The notes under the pieces: generated by a model | The model's database searches: none | What the model was told of the DNA's origin: nothing | What the model saw: only the letters and a program-made list of their open reading frames with translations | Source: Helicobacter sp. 13S00482-2 | GTDB taxonomy: Bacteria; Campylobacterota; Campylobacteria; Campylobacterales; Helicobacteraceae | Direction: 5' to 3' | Assembly (NCBI RefSeq): GCF_002272795.1 | Contig: NZ_MLAT01000001.1 | Location: 124,001 to 188,000 of the forward strand | Length of the DNA: 64,000 bases | Program-made: the position numbers and the translations under genes | Shown here: piece by piece, positions 16,607 through 26,084 of the stretch | Layout of the letters: the number at the start of each line of letters is the position of its first letter | Numbering within the stretch: position 1 is the first letter of the stretch

Positions 16607-17154
16607 TCTGATCTCTTTTTGGCACAAAACTGAACTGCTTGAATATTTTTGCCTGATCGATTGATGAGTTTTTTATCATAATATAAAATATCAAAATTCC
16701 AAAACATCTCTTGAAGCTCTCCTTCCTGAAGGATTTTTTCTTCATGAATATTAGCAGGATAACTATCATTTTTAATAAAGGTTTCCATCAAGAAGACACC
16801 TCCAACTTTCAAACCCTTTTTGATACCTTCAAAAAGTCTTCGATCTAAAAAATAAAAATCCAAAATCACCTCATAATGATCAGGTATTATTTCATAATGA
16901 TCTAAATCCAAACACAAAGGAATAATATTGGGTATATTCACAAGCTTATTAATAGCTACAGGTGAAATGTCTATACACTCACAAACAAAACCTCTATCTG
17001 CTAAAAACTTCGCATTCCTCCCATTCCCACAAGCAATGTCCAAAACTCTCCCTTTAGGTAAAGTCTGTACACATTTTACTAAAAATTCACTCTGTGAGTT
17101 TGGCATAAAATCTTTTAGATGTTTCTCATCCCACTTGAGCATATCTTCCTTCAT
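16603..17154 (-). CDS. Class I SAM-dependent methyltransferase (TehB/UbiE-like)
   Basis: Rossmann-fold methyltransferase of about 183 aa. The SAM-binding motif I reads VLDIACGNGRNAKFLADRG, motif II region CIDISPVAI, and a later GGVFLMETF segment marks the end of the core fold. The start is the ATG ending at 17154, behind GAGGAA. This size and pattern resemble tellurite-resistance TehB and small thiol or ubiquinone methyltransferases; the substrate is not predictable. It is translationally coupled to the MATE exporter, so the methylated compound could be exported, which is only a guess. Confidence 0.8.
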   Translation of the reverse strand: MKEDMLKWDEKHLKDFMPNSQSEFLVKCVQTLPKGRVLDIACGNGRNAKFLADRGFVCECIDISPVAINKLVNIPNIIPLCLDLDHYEIIPDHYEVILDFYFLDRRLFEGIKKGLKVGGVFLMETFIKNDSYPANIHEEKILQEGELQEMFWNFDILYYDKKLINRSGKNIQAVQFCAKKRSE

Positions 17155-17235
17155 TTTCTTCCTCAAATGTTTTAAAAATCATACCCCTAATTCAATGCAT
17201 TCTACCTGAGAAATTACTATCCTTATAAATAACCT

Positions 17236-18240
17236 TTATCGTTTTATAAGCTTGTATTTTAGCCATCTAAGTCCTGTATATGAGTGATAAATAACTCCTA
17301 ATGGAATATAGCGCAATAACAAAAAACTAATTCTAGTTATTTTTGACATTCTTGAGTCATTCATAAGAATGCAAATAAGACCATAAATCTCTAATTTGAT
17401 TTTATCATCAGGTATTTTTTGATTTTTGGCTACATAAATACTCAACAATAAATAGCGAATATATTTTTTAAAAACAGGAGTTAAAACTACTGTGGGAAAC
17501 TCTTTGTGTTGATTAAAAAATTCATTCATATCTTTTATTCTTGCTAAAGGAATGCTAAAGTCTATTAAATTGCTTGAAGCATTTGGATTATTCTGACGAT
17601 AAAAATAGTAGGGATCTTGAATATAGGAGATTTTTTTTGCCAAACACATGGTTTCAATAAAAAAAGGGTTATCTACCCAAGAAGCACCTTTTGCCTGAAT
17701 AAAGTTGATTTTATTTTCAAATAAAAATTCCCTCTTATAAACCCCTGCCCAAATACTTGGATGATAGAATAACAAAGAAGGAAAATCCTCTATCTTAAAA
17801 ATTTCCTTGGGAGGTTTGATGTTTTGTGTCCATTTAGGGATAACCTGATAACTATCTTTGAGATCTTGTGCGTCAAAATACTCATAATAAGCACATTTAA
17901 GAACATCTAAATCATCTCTTTTGGCCACCTTTACAAGCATCTCATACATTGAAAAATCAATAAAATCATCAGGTTCTAAAATCGCTATATATTCTCCTAA
18001 TGCCTTATGAAGACCAATATTGCAACTATCACCATATCCTGAATTTTCTTTATCAACCACTTCAATTCTTTTGTCATTTTTGGCATATTCTAAAACAATA
18101 GCCAAAGAATCATCACTTGAGCCATCATTGACACAAATTATCTGTATATTTTTAAGGGTTTGAAAAACAACGCTATCTAGACATTGCCTTAAATATTTTT
18201 CTACATTATAAATAGGAATAATGATACTCAAATCAATCAT
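17236..18240 (-). CDS. Glycosyltransferase family 2
   Basis: GT-A fold glycosyltransferase, 334 aa. The nucleotide-binding start IIPIYNVEKYLRQCLDSV, the motif VNDGSSDDS and the metal-binding AILEPDDFID (in place of the usual DxD) are in the first 105 residues. The C-terminal third has aromatic and basic segments that may sit on the membrane. It is the last gene of the surface glycan cluster, overlapping the upstream transferase gene by four bases. Donor and acceptor sugars are unknown. Confidence 0.88.
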   Translation of the reverse strand: MIDLSIIIPIYNVEKYLRQCLDSVVFQTLKNIQIICVNDGSSDDSLAIVLEYAKNDKRIEVVDKENSGYGDSCNIGLHKALGEYIAILEPDDFIDFSMYEMLVKVAKRDDLDVLKCAYYEYFDAQDLKDSYQVIPKWTQNIKPPKEIFKIEDFPSLLFYHPSIWAGVYKREFLFENKINFIQAKGASWVDNPFFIETMCLAKKISYIQDPYYFYRQNNPNASSNLIDFSIPLARIKDMNEFFNQHKEFPTVVLTPVFKKYIRYLLLSIYVAKNQKIPDDKIKLEIYGLICILMNDSRMSKITRISFLLLRYIPLGVIYHSYTGLRWLKYKLIKR

Positions 18241-19130
18241 TTTATCGCCATATTAATGATTTTATCAGCCAAATTTTTTATCCACAATCTACGTTTGGAC
18301 CCTATGGGAAATAAAATCTTTAGGATAATTTTTTTTGGGAATTGTTTGAATCTGAACTTCAGAGTTTTTTGTTCCCTAAGATAATCTTTTATCATTTTTC
18401 TTCGTTTTAACATCGCTTGTTTTTGAACAAAAAAATAAGAATCCTTCTCCCACCAAGAATTCCCATAGTGATGTGCCAAAACCGATCTATGAGTTAAATC
18501 CTCTAAAATTGGAGTCTTTCCATAAGAAATGGGAGAGAAATAATCTTTGGGATAGATTTTGACCCTATCTGCAATAATAGGTTCTTTAAATCCAAAAATA
18601 TAACCCTTTGACTCATTAAAACTGCCATTATCTAGGAAATATAATGCAGTGATTTTTGGACCTATCAATAATTCTTTACGTGCTAAATAAAGTTTTCCTA
18701 AATTTTCATAAATCTCGCACATAAATTTAGCCAAATTGGAGTTAGGTTTACTCGCCATAGAGTGACTTGTATAGCCTCCTTTTTGGTTTGATTCTATTCC
18801 AATAATAGCATCATATTCTTCTGATATGCTAAGCTCATCAATTAAAATATCCAAACCTTCTTTAGAGACAATCTCTATATCTCCATCTAAATAAATCCCC
18901 CCATACTCCTTTAAAACCCACCACCTAAAATAATCACTCAAGAACACTCCATCTTGAAGTTTAACCATTGCCCGAACATAAGAATTCACATCCAAAGGGA
19001 GATTGGTTGCATTCCAATTTCTGAATTCATAACCTTTAAGTTTTTCTTTCCAGTTCTGAAAATACTCCTGATAAATATCCTCCTCCCCTCCAAATCCAAA
19101 AAATATACGGTGCACAACCTTCAAAGACAT
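18237..19130 (-). CDS. GT32/OCH1-like glycosyltransferase with DxD motif
   Basis: Transferase of the family often found in capsule and LPS loci, about 297 aa. The DxD motif lies in EYGGIYLDGDIEIV, and the N-terminal HRIFFGFGG segment matches the family. I place the start at the ATG ending at 19130, behind GGAG, which gives a ten-base overlap with the upstream gene; a longer frame to 19178 would overlap more and lacks a ribosome site. A C-terminal basic region could bind membrane. Part of the glycan cluster. Confidence 0.82.
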   Translation of the reverse strand: MSLKVVHRIFFGFGGEEDIYQEYFQNWKEKLKGYEFRNWNATNLPLDVNSYVRAMVKLQDGVFLSDYFRWWVLKEYGGIYLDGDIEIVSKEGLDILIDELSISEEYDAIIGIESNQKGGYTSHSMASKPNSNLAKFMCEIYENLGKLYLARKELLIGPKITALYFLDNGSFNESKGYIFGFKEPIIADRVKIYPKDYFSPISYGKTPILEDLTHRSVLAHHYGNSWWEKDSYFFVQKQAMLKRRKMIKDYLREQKTLKFRFKQFPKKIILKILFPIGSKRRLWIKNLADKIINMAIK

Positions 19131-20404
19131 TTTGACTCCAGAACAGCCTTCATTCTCTCGGCCATTTCTTGCACACATTTTTTCCAGCTAAATTTTTTGG
19201 CTTGATTGATTCCCTTCAAAGATAGCTCTTGTGCAAAAGATGAATCTAAATAAATTTTTTTAAAAGCTTCTTTCAATGCCAAAGAATCACTAGGACTAAT
19301 AAGTATCCCGCCATCGCCAACAACTTCAGGAATAGAAGTGACGTTAGAGGCTATGAGTGGAGCACCACAAGACATCGCCTCAAGTGCAGGTAATCCAAAC
19401 CCTTCATAAACAGAAAGATATACACTACACAAACTATGTGAATATAAATTTGACAAATCCCCATCATCAACATAACCTGCACGAATGATTTTATTTTTAT
19501 AAACTCCTAAATTGTGAATTTTATCTTCTAGCTTTTGGATAAACTCTTCCCAATGACCCCCAGCAAGAACAAAAACAACATCTTGGATTTCATTTTGTTT
19601 GATAAATTCTATAAAATTTTCAACTATAAATATTACATTCTTTCTAGGTTCAATCGAACACAGACTAAAGATATATTTTTTATCTTTAGGAATGTGATAC
19701 TTTTCTCTGATAAGATGATTTTTCCTCTCATTTTTATCAGGATAAAAGTTTTCATTCACTCCTAAATGAGCTACGCTGATCTTATGAGGATCTATCTGAG
19801 GACAATGCTTAATAAAATCTTCTTTGGTATAAACTGAATTAGCAAAATAGTAATCCTCTGAATTTAAAGAGTTAAAGAGCTGATAAAACCAGCTTTTTTT
19901 CGAGACGAAATATCCTTCACATACTATAGGTATGAGATCGTGCAATAAAGTGAATTTGATAATCCTATCATTATCTTTAAAAATCTGAGGAATTTTTTCC
20001 ATAGGAGAGAAAAAGACATAATATTCATCTTTATCTAAAGCAAGAGTATCAAAAACACTGAATATTTTTTTTAATATAAGCAACATTAAAGTAAAAGATT
20101 TCGCAAAAAACATCTGCACAATATTTTTAGGAAAAAACAAAGAACGCAAATAAAACCCGTAAGAAACCCACTGATTGGGTTTAGAATACAAAAAGATATT
20201 TTGGATATCCCTGAGTTTATCATCAGATTGAGAATATTTTTTCAAAGCATAAAGAGATTTAATATCACAATAAAGCAACACTTCAAAATTTTCATTTTGC
20301 AACATTTCTAAAAATAAATTATAAGCACTAAAAAATATTCCTGATCTAGAGATATTTTTCTTTGCAATATTTCCAAGCACTGTGGCATCAAAAATGACTT
20401 TCAT
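19121..20404 (-). CDS. Glycosyltransferase family 4 (GT-B fold)
   Basis: A 427-aa GT-B transferase. The C-terminal nucleotide-sugar binding domain shows [19 protein letters not shown] and the EX7E region [21 protein letters not shown] with [16 protein letters not shown], hallmarks of mannosyl- or glucosyl-type retaining transferases. The N-terminal acceptor domain is longer than usual. A gap of 114 bases separates it from the polymerase gene, so it may start a second transcript of the cluster. Confidence 0.88.
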   Translation of the reverse strand: MKVIFDATVLGNIAKKNISRSGIFFSAYNLFLEMLQNENFEVLLYCDIKSLYALKKYSQSDDKLRDIQNIFLYSKPNQWVSYGFYLRSLFFPKNIVQMFFAKSFTLMLLILKKIFSVFDTLALDKDEYYVFFSPMEKIPQIFKDNDRIIKFTLLHDLIPIVCEGYFVSKKSWFYQLFNSLNSEDYYFANSVYTKEDFIKHCPQIDPHKISVAHLGVNENFYPDKNERKNHLIREKYHIPKDKKYIFSLCSIEPRKNVIFIVENFIEFIKQNEIQDVVFVLAGGHWEEFIQKLEDKIHNLGVYKNKIIRAGYVDDGDLSNLYSHSLCSVYLSVYEGFGLPALEAMSCGAPLIASNVTSIPEVVGDGGILISPSDSLALKEAFKKIYLDSSFAQELSLKGINQAKKFSWKKCVQEMAERMKAVLESKCL

Positions 20405-20518
20405 TGTTTTAATCCTTCATATTTAAAAAAATATTTTCTTAATAACCCTGAATAACTCGTGTACAAATTAGAATATTGTTTTGAAATGATCATTCAGACA
20501 ATTGTAAAAACAAAATAA

Positions 20519-21940
20519 TCATAAACTATTCTCTCGCTTTGGCTTCCTACAAGCAAGTCCTAAAACTAATCCAGAGAGAATAAAAAACGAATAATCAAGC
20601 TTACTATAAGCCAATATTACATCAAAAAACATAAAAACAATCAAGCCTGTTAAAAAAACCAAAAAACCAAAAATTGGAATATCTAAACACATTGAACCCG
20701 TAATCTTTGTAGCAGACAAACAAATTCTAATTAGCACAAAAATCTGAATGACTATAAGACTAAAACCAATCACACCTAATTCAAAAATCAAAGAAACAAT
20801 CATATTGTGCATATGAGTGTGTGGAGCTAAATCTAAATTTTCAATACTGGAAACATGATACATATGTTGTTTAGATTCAATATCAACATTTCGTGAAAAA
20901 TTTTTATAAAAAAATTGTGCCCCAAATCCATTTGGTCTAAAAGGATTTTTTGAAATATATATCAGTGTCGCTTTAAGCAAAGATATTCTATCAAGTGCAT
21001 TTATTTCAAAATTAAAACGACTATCAAGCTTATCTCCGCTAAATTTAGAGCACTTATAACTTGTTAAATTATTGAAACAAAACACATCGAATCTACCCAT
21101 CTCAGCAGGCGCATAACTCCAAACGATACCAATATGCTCAATCATTTTTCTAAAGTCAAGTCGTTCTCCAAGATGAGGACTACCAAAATACCCTCCCACA
21201 CTAACAAGCACAATCCCTCCAAATACAAGACAAAGAAGACTTTTTTTCAATATATGTCTAAACAAAATTAGTGATACCAGCAACATTGCAACAACAGAAA
21301 AAATAAAAGCTCGTGTACCGTTGGCATACATTGCAAAAAGACTCACAAGCAAGAGCAAGACCCCCAGAAATCTCCATCTCGCTCTAAAATAAACTATCAT
21401 TACTAAGCTCAAAGCAAATGCAAGGATTAAAAATAAACCATAAGGGATTATAGGCATGTCTCCAAACCCAACAAAACGTTCTATTGTGGGAGTAGAAGAA
21501 TTTGTAGCATAATGAAAGATTGTCGACAATGGTTGTAAAAAAACAACAAAACTAAAACAGAAAAACAAAAATTCCAAAGCTTTTTGAGTTAAGTTTTTCA
21601 TCACAAAATAAAACATCAAAGCCAGAAACAAAGGTGCTATCAAAAAAATACTCACAGCTCTAAATGTAGCTTTGGCATCAAAAGCAAAATACATTGATGC
21701 CAAAGCTACTACAATCACACCAATATGGCTTAAAATCCAAAGCTTTATAGGATAAAATTCTTTAATAAAGCCCCGCAAAGAAAATTCATAATGATAAAAA
21801 CAGATCACTACTCCCAGAAAGCAAAACATTACCGCATATCTAAAATCAACTATCTCAAATAAAAAATACGCAAATACCATCAAAAAAGCAATCGTATAAG
21901 ATTTTATATTATCAAAAACCTTTATTTTAGATTCTAACAT
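20519..21940 (-). CDS. O-antigen ligase/polymerase family membrane protein (WaaL/Wzy-like)
   Basis: Multi-spanning inner membrane protein of 473 aa with about ten to twelve hydrophobic segments and one long periplasmic loop (roughly residues 265-375), as in the Wzy_C family. The loop ends in LDLAPHTHMHNMIVSLIFELGVIG, matching the conserved H-x-H-N-x8-E-x-G type motif of O-antigen ligases. It should join or polymerise glycan chains in the periplasm. It starts three bases after the phase-variable glycosyltransferase gene, so the two are cotranscribed. Confidence 0.85.
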   Translation of the reverse strand: MLESKIKVFDNIKSYTIAFLMVFAYFLFEIVDFRYAVMFCFLGVVICFYHYEFSLRGFIKEFYPIKLWILSHIGVIVVALASMYFAFDAKATFRAVSIFLIAPLFLALMFYFVMKNLTQKALEFLFFCFSFVVFLQPLSTIFHYATNSSTPTIERFVGFGDMPIIPYGLFLILAFALSLVMIVYFRARWRFLGVLLLLVSLFAMYANGTRAFIFSVVAMLLVSLILFRHILKKSLLCLVFGGIVLVSVGGYFGSPHLGERLDFRKMIEHIGIVWSYAPAEMGRFDVFCFNNLTSYKCSKFSGDKLDSRFNFEINALDRISLLKATLIYISKNPFRPNGFGAQFFYKNFSRNVDIESKQHMYHVSSIENLDLAPHTHMHNMIVSLIFELGVIGFSLIVIQIFVLIRICLSATKITGSMCLDIPIFGFLVFLTGLIVFMFFDVILAYSKLDYSFFILSGLVLGLACRKPKRENSL

Positions 21941-21943
21941 TTT

Positions 21944-22738
21944 TTACCCACCAAAATAGAAAAACTGTTTTTTGATGCCATAATAAATGTAATGAATAAA
22001 ATAATACACACTTGAAAAAAAACTTAATTTTTCTACCTGTCTATAGACCTCCCATTGACGTTTAGCAGATTTAATTTTATTATAAGTATCACTACCCTTA
22101 CGAATGCGAATAGAAGCTAGAAAGTACTTGGGGGGGGGGGCAAAGCTATGATATTGTTTGAGTATTTTTAACCAAATTTCATAATCATGACGAATATTAC
22201 CACTACAAAGTTTTCCTAAAACACTGCTGTCATAAACGGCTGTAGAATTTGCTATATCGCAAGTTTTAAGAATGTCTTCATAGCTAATATCACTTTTGGG
22301 GACAAAAGAACCAAGTTTATTGTTTTTTTCATCAATGACAAGATATGAGGTGTGTGAAAATGAGATATTTTTTGATAACATAAATTGTATTTGGATTTTG
22401 AGTTTATCTTTTTCCCAAACATCATCTGAATCTAAAAAAGCAATAAACCTACCTTGTGCTTTCTCTAAGGCAATGTTACGAGCTTCAGAAACACCGACAT
22501 TTTTATGTAATGCAATACAAGAAATTCTACTGTCTTTCTTAGAAAATGCCTCAATAATACCCACACTTCCATCATTTGAAGCATCATCAACAACCAAACA
22601 CTCAAAATCTTCAAAACTTTGAGAAAGAACCGAATCAAGTGTAAATGCTATAAAATCAGCTGTGTTATAGCTAGGAATAATAATTGACACAAGTGGTTTC
22701 TTCTCTTCTTTATGAATATTAAAATCGCTACAATTCAA
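21944..22738 (-). CDS. Phase-variable glycosyltransferase family 2 (ON frame)
   Basis: A 264-aa GT-A transferase with IIIPSYNTADFI, VDDASNDGS (residues 50-58) and FLDSDD (101-106). Translation starts at a TTG, five bases after AAGGA. Codons 200-203 (Ala-Pro-Pro-Pro) are encoded by a run of eleven C residues. With 11 C the frame is open to the end; with 10 C a TAG follows after 206 codons and with 12 C a TAA after 213, so slippage would remove the last 50-60 residues. This is the standard contingency-locus design for surface sugars in Helicobacter and Campylobacter. Confidence 0.9.
   Translation of the reverse strand: MNCSDFNIHKEEKKPLVSIIIPSYNTADFIAFTLDSVLSQSFEDFECLVVDDASNDGSVGIIEAFSKKDSRISCIALHKNVGVSEARNIALEKAQGRFIAFLDSDDVWEKDKLKIQIQFMLSKNISFSHTSYLVIDEKNNKLGSFVPKSDISYEDILKTCDIANSTAVYDSSVLGKLCSGNIRHDYEIWLKILKQYHSFAPPPKYFLASIRIRKGSDTYNKIKSAKRQWEVYRQVEKLSFFSSVYYFIHYIYYGIKKQFFYFGG
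22130..22140. repeat. Homopolymeric tract of 11 G (C on the coding strand)
   Basis: Eleven consecutive G on the plus strand inside a glycosyltransferase gene, by far the longest G or C run in the window. Such tracts slip during replication and switch genes on and off. Here the number gives the ON frame; plus or minus one base leads quickly to a stop codon in both other frames. Confidence 0.93.
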
Positions 22739-22780
22739 CTTCTTCCTTACAAAATATGATCTTTTGAAAACAATCCAGCC

Positions 22781-23881
22781 CTATGCTCTTGCCTTTATTA
22801 TATCAAATAATTCTAAAATTTTTAGGATTGCTTTATCTATATCGTAATATTGATACTCTCCTAATCTGCCTATAAAATAAATATTTTTAAATCTTGAAGC
22901 TTCTTGTAAATACCTCTCATATAATTTTTTATTTTTATTATTGGGAATGGGATAAAATCTCTCCATTCCCTTCTTATATTTTCTAGGATATTCAAAACCA
23001 ACGATACTGTGAGGGGTTTTTTGATCTAAAAAATATTTATATTCAATGATTCGAGTAAAATCATAATTATTAGGATAATTCACCACTGAATTGACTTGAA
23101 AATATTCATTTTGAATTTTTCTAATATCAAATTCCAAACTCCTATAAGGTAATTCTCCATAACAATAATCAAAATATTCATCAATCCCCCCACTATAAAA
23201 TATCCTATCATACCCCTCAGTAGAAATATCTTTAAAATCTTGATTCAACCTCACTTCAATCAAAGAATTCTGAATCATCTTCTCGCACATACTAGTATAT
23301 CCTCCAAAAGGGATACCTTGAAATTTATCCTTAAAGTATCTATTATCTTTCCCTACGCACACAGGAACTCTAGCCATCACCGATGGATCAAGCTCATCTG
23401 GTTCACACTGCCATTGCTTGAGTGTGTAATGATAAAAAATATTCTGGTAAATAAAATCACTTAAAAATTTCAATTCCTGCACTTTAGAGAGTTCTAAAAT
23501 AGACACTTTACTCTCATAGTCATAAAGCCTAAGAAGTTGTTTTTCCAATTTCTTAGATAATCGCTTAGGAAAAAGCATTGATAAGGAAGTTAAATTGAAG
23601 GGCACTGGCACAAAATAACCATTGACAAAAGCTTTTACTTCGTGCATATAAGGATAAAAACGACAAAATGAATTCAGATATTCCCATACCCTATTAGAAT
23701 CTGTATGAAAAATATGTGCTCCATATTTATGAACCAAAATTCCTTCATCTTCATAATCATACAAATTCCCACCAATATGATCTCTTCTATCAATAATCAA
23801 GACTTCTTCTTGAAGTTCATTAGCCAATCGCTCTGCTAAAACAAGTCCTGATATCCCCGCTCCAACAATAAGATTTCTCAT
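22781..23881 (-). CDS. glf: UDP-galactopyranose mutase
   Basis: Flavoenzyme that interconverts UDP-galactopyranose and UDP-galactofuranose, so the cell can build galactofuranose-containing glycans. The FAD-binding motif LIVGAGISGLVLAERLA is at the N terminus and the family segments DRRDHIGGN, YGAHIFHTD and FEYPRKYKKG, YPIPN are present; 366 aa is the normal size. The ATG ending at 23881 is preferred over a GTG one codon earlier. It lies only a few bases after the antiporter gene and leads into the glycosyltransferase genes. Confidence 0.95.
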   Translation of the reverse strand: MRNLIVGAGISGLVLAERLANELQEEVLIIDRRDHIGGNLYDYEDEGILVHKYGAHIFHTDSNRVWEYLNSFCRFYPYMHEVKAFVNGYFVPVPFNLTSLSMLFPKRLSKKLEKQLLRLYDYESKVSILELSKVQELKFLSDFIYQNIFYHYTLKQWQCEPDELDPSVMARVPVCVGKDNRYFKDKFQGIPFGGYTSMCEKMIQNSLIEVRLNQDFKDISTEGYDRIFYSGGIDEYFDYCYGELPYRSLEFDIRKIQNEYFQVNSVVNYPNNYDFTRIIEYKYFLDQKTPHSIVGFEYPRKYKKGMERFYPIPNNKNKKLYERYLQEASRFKNIYFIGRLGEYQYYDIDKAILKILELFDIIKARA

Positions 23882-23885
23882 CACT

Positions 23886-25190
23886 TTAACCCAATATCAT
23901 TGCACCCACTACTCCAAATATCATCAAAGGGATATTATAAGCAATGAAAGTAGGAACGCAAGTATCCCAAATATGATTATGCTGATCATCAATATTCAAA
24001 CCAGAAGTAGGTCCCATAGTACTAGAAGAAGCAGGAGAACCAGCATCTCCTAAAGCCCCTGCAATTCCTAAAAGCAATATCGTGGCACTCATTCCAAAAC
24101 CAAGCTCTACACACAAAGGACAATAAAATGCCGCAATAACAGGAATAGTACCAAAGGAAGTCCCGATACCCAAAGTCACCAAAAGACCTATAAAAAGCAT
24201 CAAAATCGCTCCTCCGAGCTTCCCGCCAACCATATTTACAGTGCTACTCACAAGATCCCCTATAGCTCCACTCTCTTTGAGAACTTCCCCAAACCCAGCA
24301 GCAATAAGCATTACAAAGGCAATGAAAGCCATCATCTTCATCCCTTCATCAATCACCATATCCATTTCATTCCATTTGATGACCTTCCCTATGAGCATCA
24401 CAATAAGCCCAATAAATGCTCCAAAAGGAAGCGAACCTGTATAAATCTGCACACCAAAAGCTATAACTGCTCCTGCTAATGCAAAATAATCTTGCAAACT
24501 CAAATGTGCATTTTGCAATTTTTCCTCTTGTTGGGAGAAAATCTCCTCTCTATATTCTCTAGGTTTTCTATACAAAACAAGTATTGAAATCACAAGTCCC
24601 ACAACCATACTTGCTCCACCTATCCACATCACACTAGCAATATCTGAAAGTGAAACTTGTATGCCATTTTGAATCATCTGATCACGTAAGATAGTATGAA
24701 AAATGAGTCCAAAACCTACAGGTATGCAGATATAGGGTGCTTCAAGTCCAAAAGTAAGAGCACAAGAAATAGCTCTTCTGTCAATTTTAAGCTTGTTCAT
24801 CAGTCCCAACAAAGGAGGAATCAAGATCGGTATAAAGGCGATATGAACAGGAATAAGATTTTGAGAAAAACAAGCAATAAAGGCAATAAAAAAACATAAA
24901 AATATAGATCTACCATTAATCATTTTGGTCATTTTTGCGATTAAAACCTTTGTTAAATTGCCCTGAGATATGGCCACCGCTAAAGCACCAAGCAAAATAT
25001 AACTCAATGCAGTTTCAAGATTGCCTTTCATTCCAGCTATCATAATATCAACTGTTTGAATAATGCCCATACCTGATACAATCCCAGCAACTATACAAGC
25101 ACTGATAATTGATAACAAAACATTCATACGAAACAAACACAAAACACTCATCACAAAAACAGCGACCACAACAGGGTTGAATAAAATCAA
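23886..25190 (-). CDS. Na+/H+ antiporter family membrane protein
   Basis: A 434-aa inner membrane protein with about eleven or twelve membrane segments. The pattern (FGLEAPYICIPVGFGLIFHTI, IGTSFGTIPVIAAFYCPL, GIAGALGDAGSPASSSTMGPTSG) belongs to the Na+/H+ antiporter (NhaC-related) family. From memory H. pylori carries a homologue directly beside its aguB-like gene, as here, 13 bases downstream of aguB. Whether it moves protons, sodium, or an amine or amino acid linked to AguB is not known. Confidence 0.8.
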   Translation of the reverse strand: MILFNPVVVAVFVMSVLCLFRMNVLLSIISACIVAGIVSGMGIIQTVDIMIAGMKGNLETALSYILLGALAVAISQGNLTKVLIAKMTKMINGRSIFLCFFIAFIACFSQNLIPVHIAFIPILIPPLLGLMNKLKIDRRAISCALTFGLEAPYICIPVGFGLIFHTILRDQMIQNGIQVSLSDIASVMWIGGASMVVGLVISILVLYRKPREYREEIFSQQEEKLQNAHLSLQDYFALAGAVIAFGVQIYTGSLPFGAFIGLIVMLIGKVIKWNEMDMVIDEGMKMMAFIAFVMLIAAGFGEVLKESGAIGDLVSSTVNMVGGKLGGAILMLFIGLLVTLGIGTSFGTIPVIAAFYCPLCVELGFGMSATILLLGIAGALGDAGSPASSSTMGPTSGLNIDDQHNHIWDTCVPTFIAYNIPLMIFGVVGAMILG

Positions 25191-25202
25191 ATCTATCTTC
25201 CT

Positions 25203-26084
25203 CTAATCACAAAATCTTTTCAAGATATCAGCATACGCATCAATTCGTCTATCCCTTAAAAAAGGCCATACACGACGCACCTCTTCACACCTATCCATAT
25301 CAATTTCAACACTTAAAATCTCATCATCTTCAACACTTCCAAGAGCTAAAAGCTCTCCTTGTGCGCCAAATGCAAAACTAGATCCCCAGAATCTAACCCC
25401 TGAAAGAGTTCCACTAGGATCTTTTTCAAATCCTGTTCTATTGATCGCAATCACTGGAAGAGAATTTGCGACACTATGTCCTCTTTGAACTGCAATCCAA
25501 GCATCTCTTTGACGCTCCTTCTCTCTCTCATCATCTCCATCAAACCATCCAATTGCAGTAGGATAGATTAATATTTCTGCACCTTTAAGTGCCATAATTC
25601 TGGCTGCTTCAGGATACCATTGATCCCAACATATGAGCACTCCAAGCCTTCCAATACTTGTATCAATGGGTTCAAAACCTAAATCACCAGGCGTGAAATA
25701 AAACTTCTCATAAAAACCAGGATCATCAGGAATATGCATTTTGCGATACTTTCCCGCCACACTACCATCTTTTTCAAACACAACTACAGTATTGTGATAC
25801 AACCCACTGCTACGTTTTTCAAACAAAGAAGTTACCAAAACAACTCCACATTCTTTAGCTATTTTGGCAAAAAATTCTACATCTTCAGGATAATCACGAG
25901 CATAATCAAAGATATTCACATCTTCGGCTTGACAAAAATACTCCCTAGTATGCAACTCTTGGAGTAAAATAAGCTGTGAACCCTGAGCAGAGGCATCCTC
26001 TATCATTTTTCTTGTGTGTTCGATAGTAGCAATCCTATTGCCCTTAAAGCTATGCTGCAGAGCAGCAATTTTTATTTTTTTCAT
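25203..26084 (-). CDS. aguB: Carbon-nitrogen hydrolase, N-carbamoylputrescine amidase-like
   Basis: Nitrilase-superfamily amidohydrolase, 293 aa. The Glu-Lys-Cys triad is visible as Glu43 (LLQELHTREYF), Lys115 (KYRKMHIPDD) and Cys152 (ICWDQWYPEAAR). The close match to plant and bacterial AguB suggests it releases putrescine, carbon dioxide and ammonia from N-carbamoylputrescine in the arginine-decarboxylase route to polyamines. Its ATG directly abuts the stop of the acidic microprotein gene. No agmatine deiminase gene is in the window. Confidence 0.9.
   Translation of the reverse strand: MKKIKIAALQHSFKGNRIATIEHTRKMIEDASAQGSQLILLQELHTREYFCQAEDVNIFDYARDYPEDVEFFAKIAKECGVVLVTSLFEKRSSGLYHNTVVVFEKDGSVAGKYRKMHIPDDPGFYEKFYFTPGDLGFEPIDTSIGRLGVLICWDQWYPEAARIMALKGAEILIYPTAIGWFDGDDEREKERQRDAWIAVQRGHSVANSLPVIAINRTGFEKDPSGTLSGVRFWGSSFAFGAQGELLALGSVEDDEILSVEIDMDRCEEVRRVWPFLRDRRIDAYADILKRFCD

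Noticed and set aside
25519-25529. CT dinucleotide run in aguB as a repeat switch
   Set aside because: Only about five units; it encodes an acidic/basic helix that looks normal for the family.
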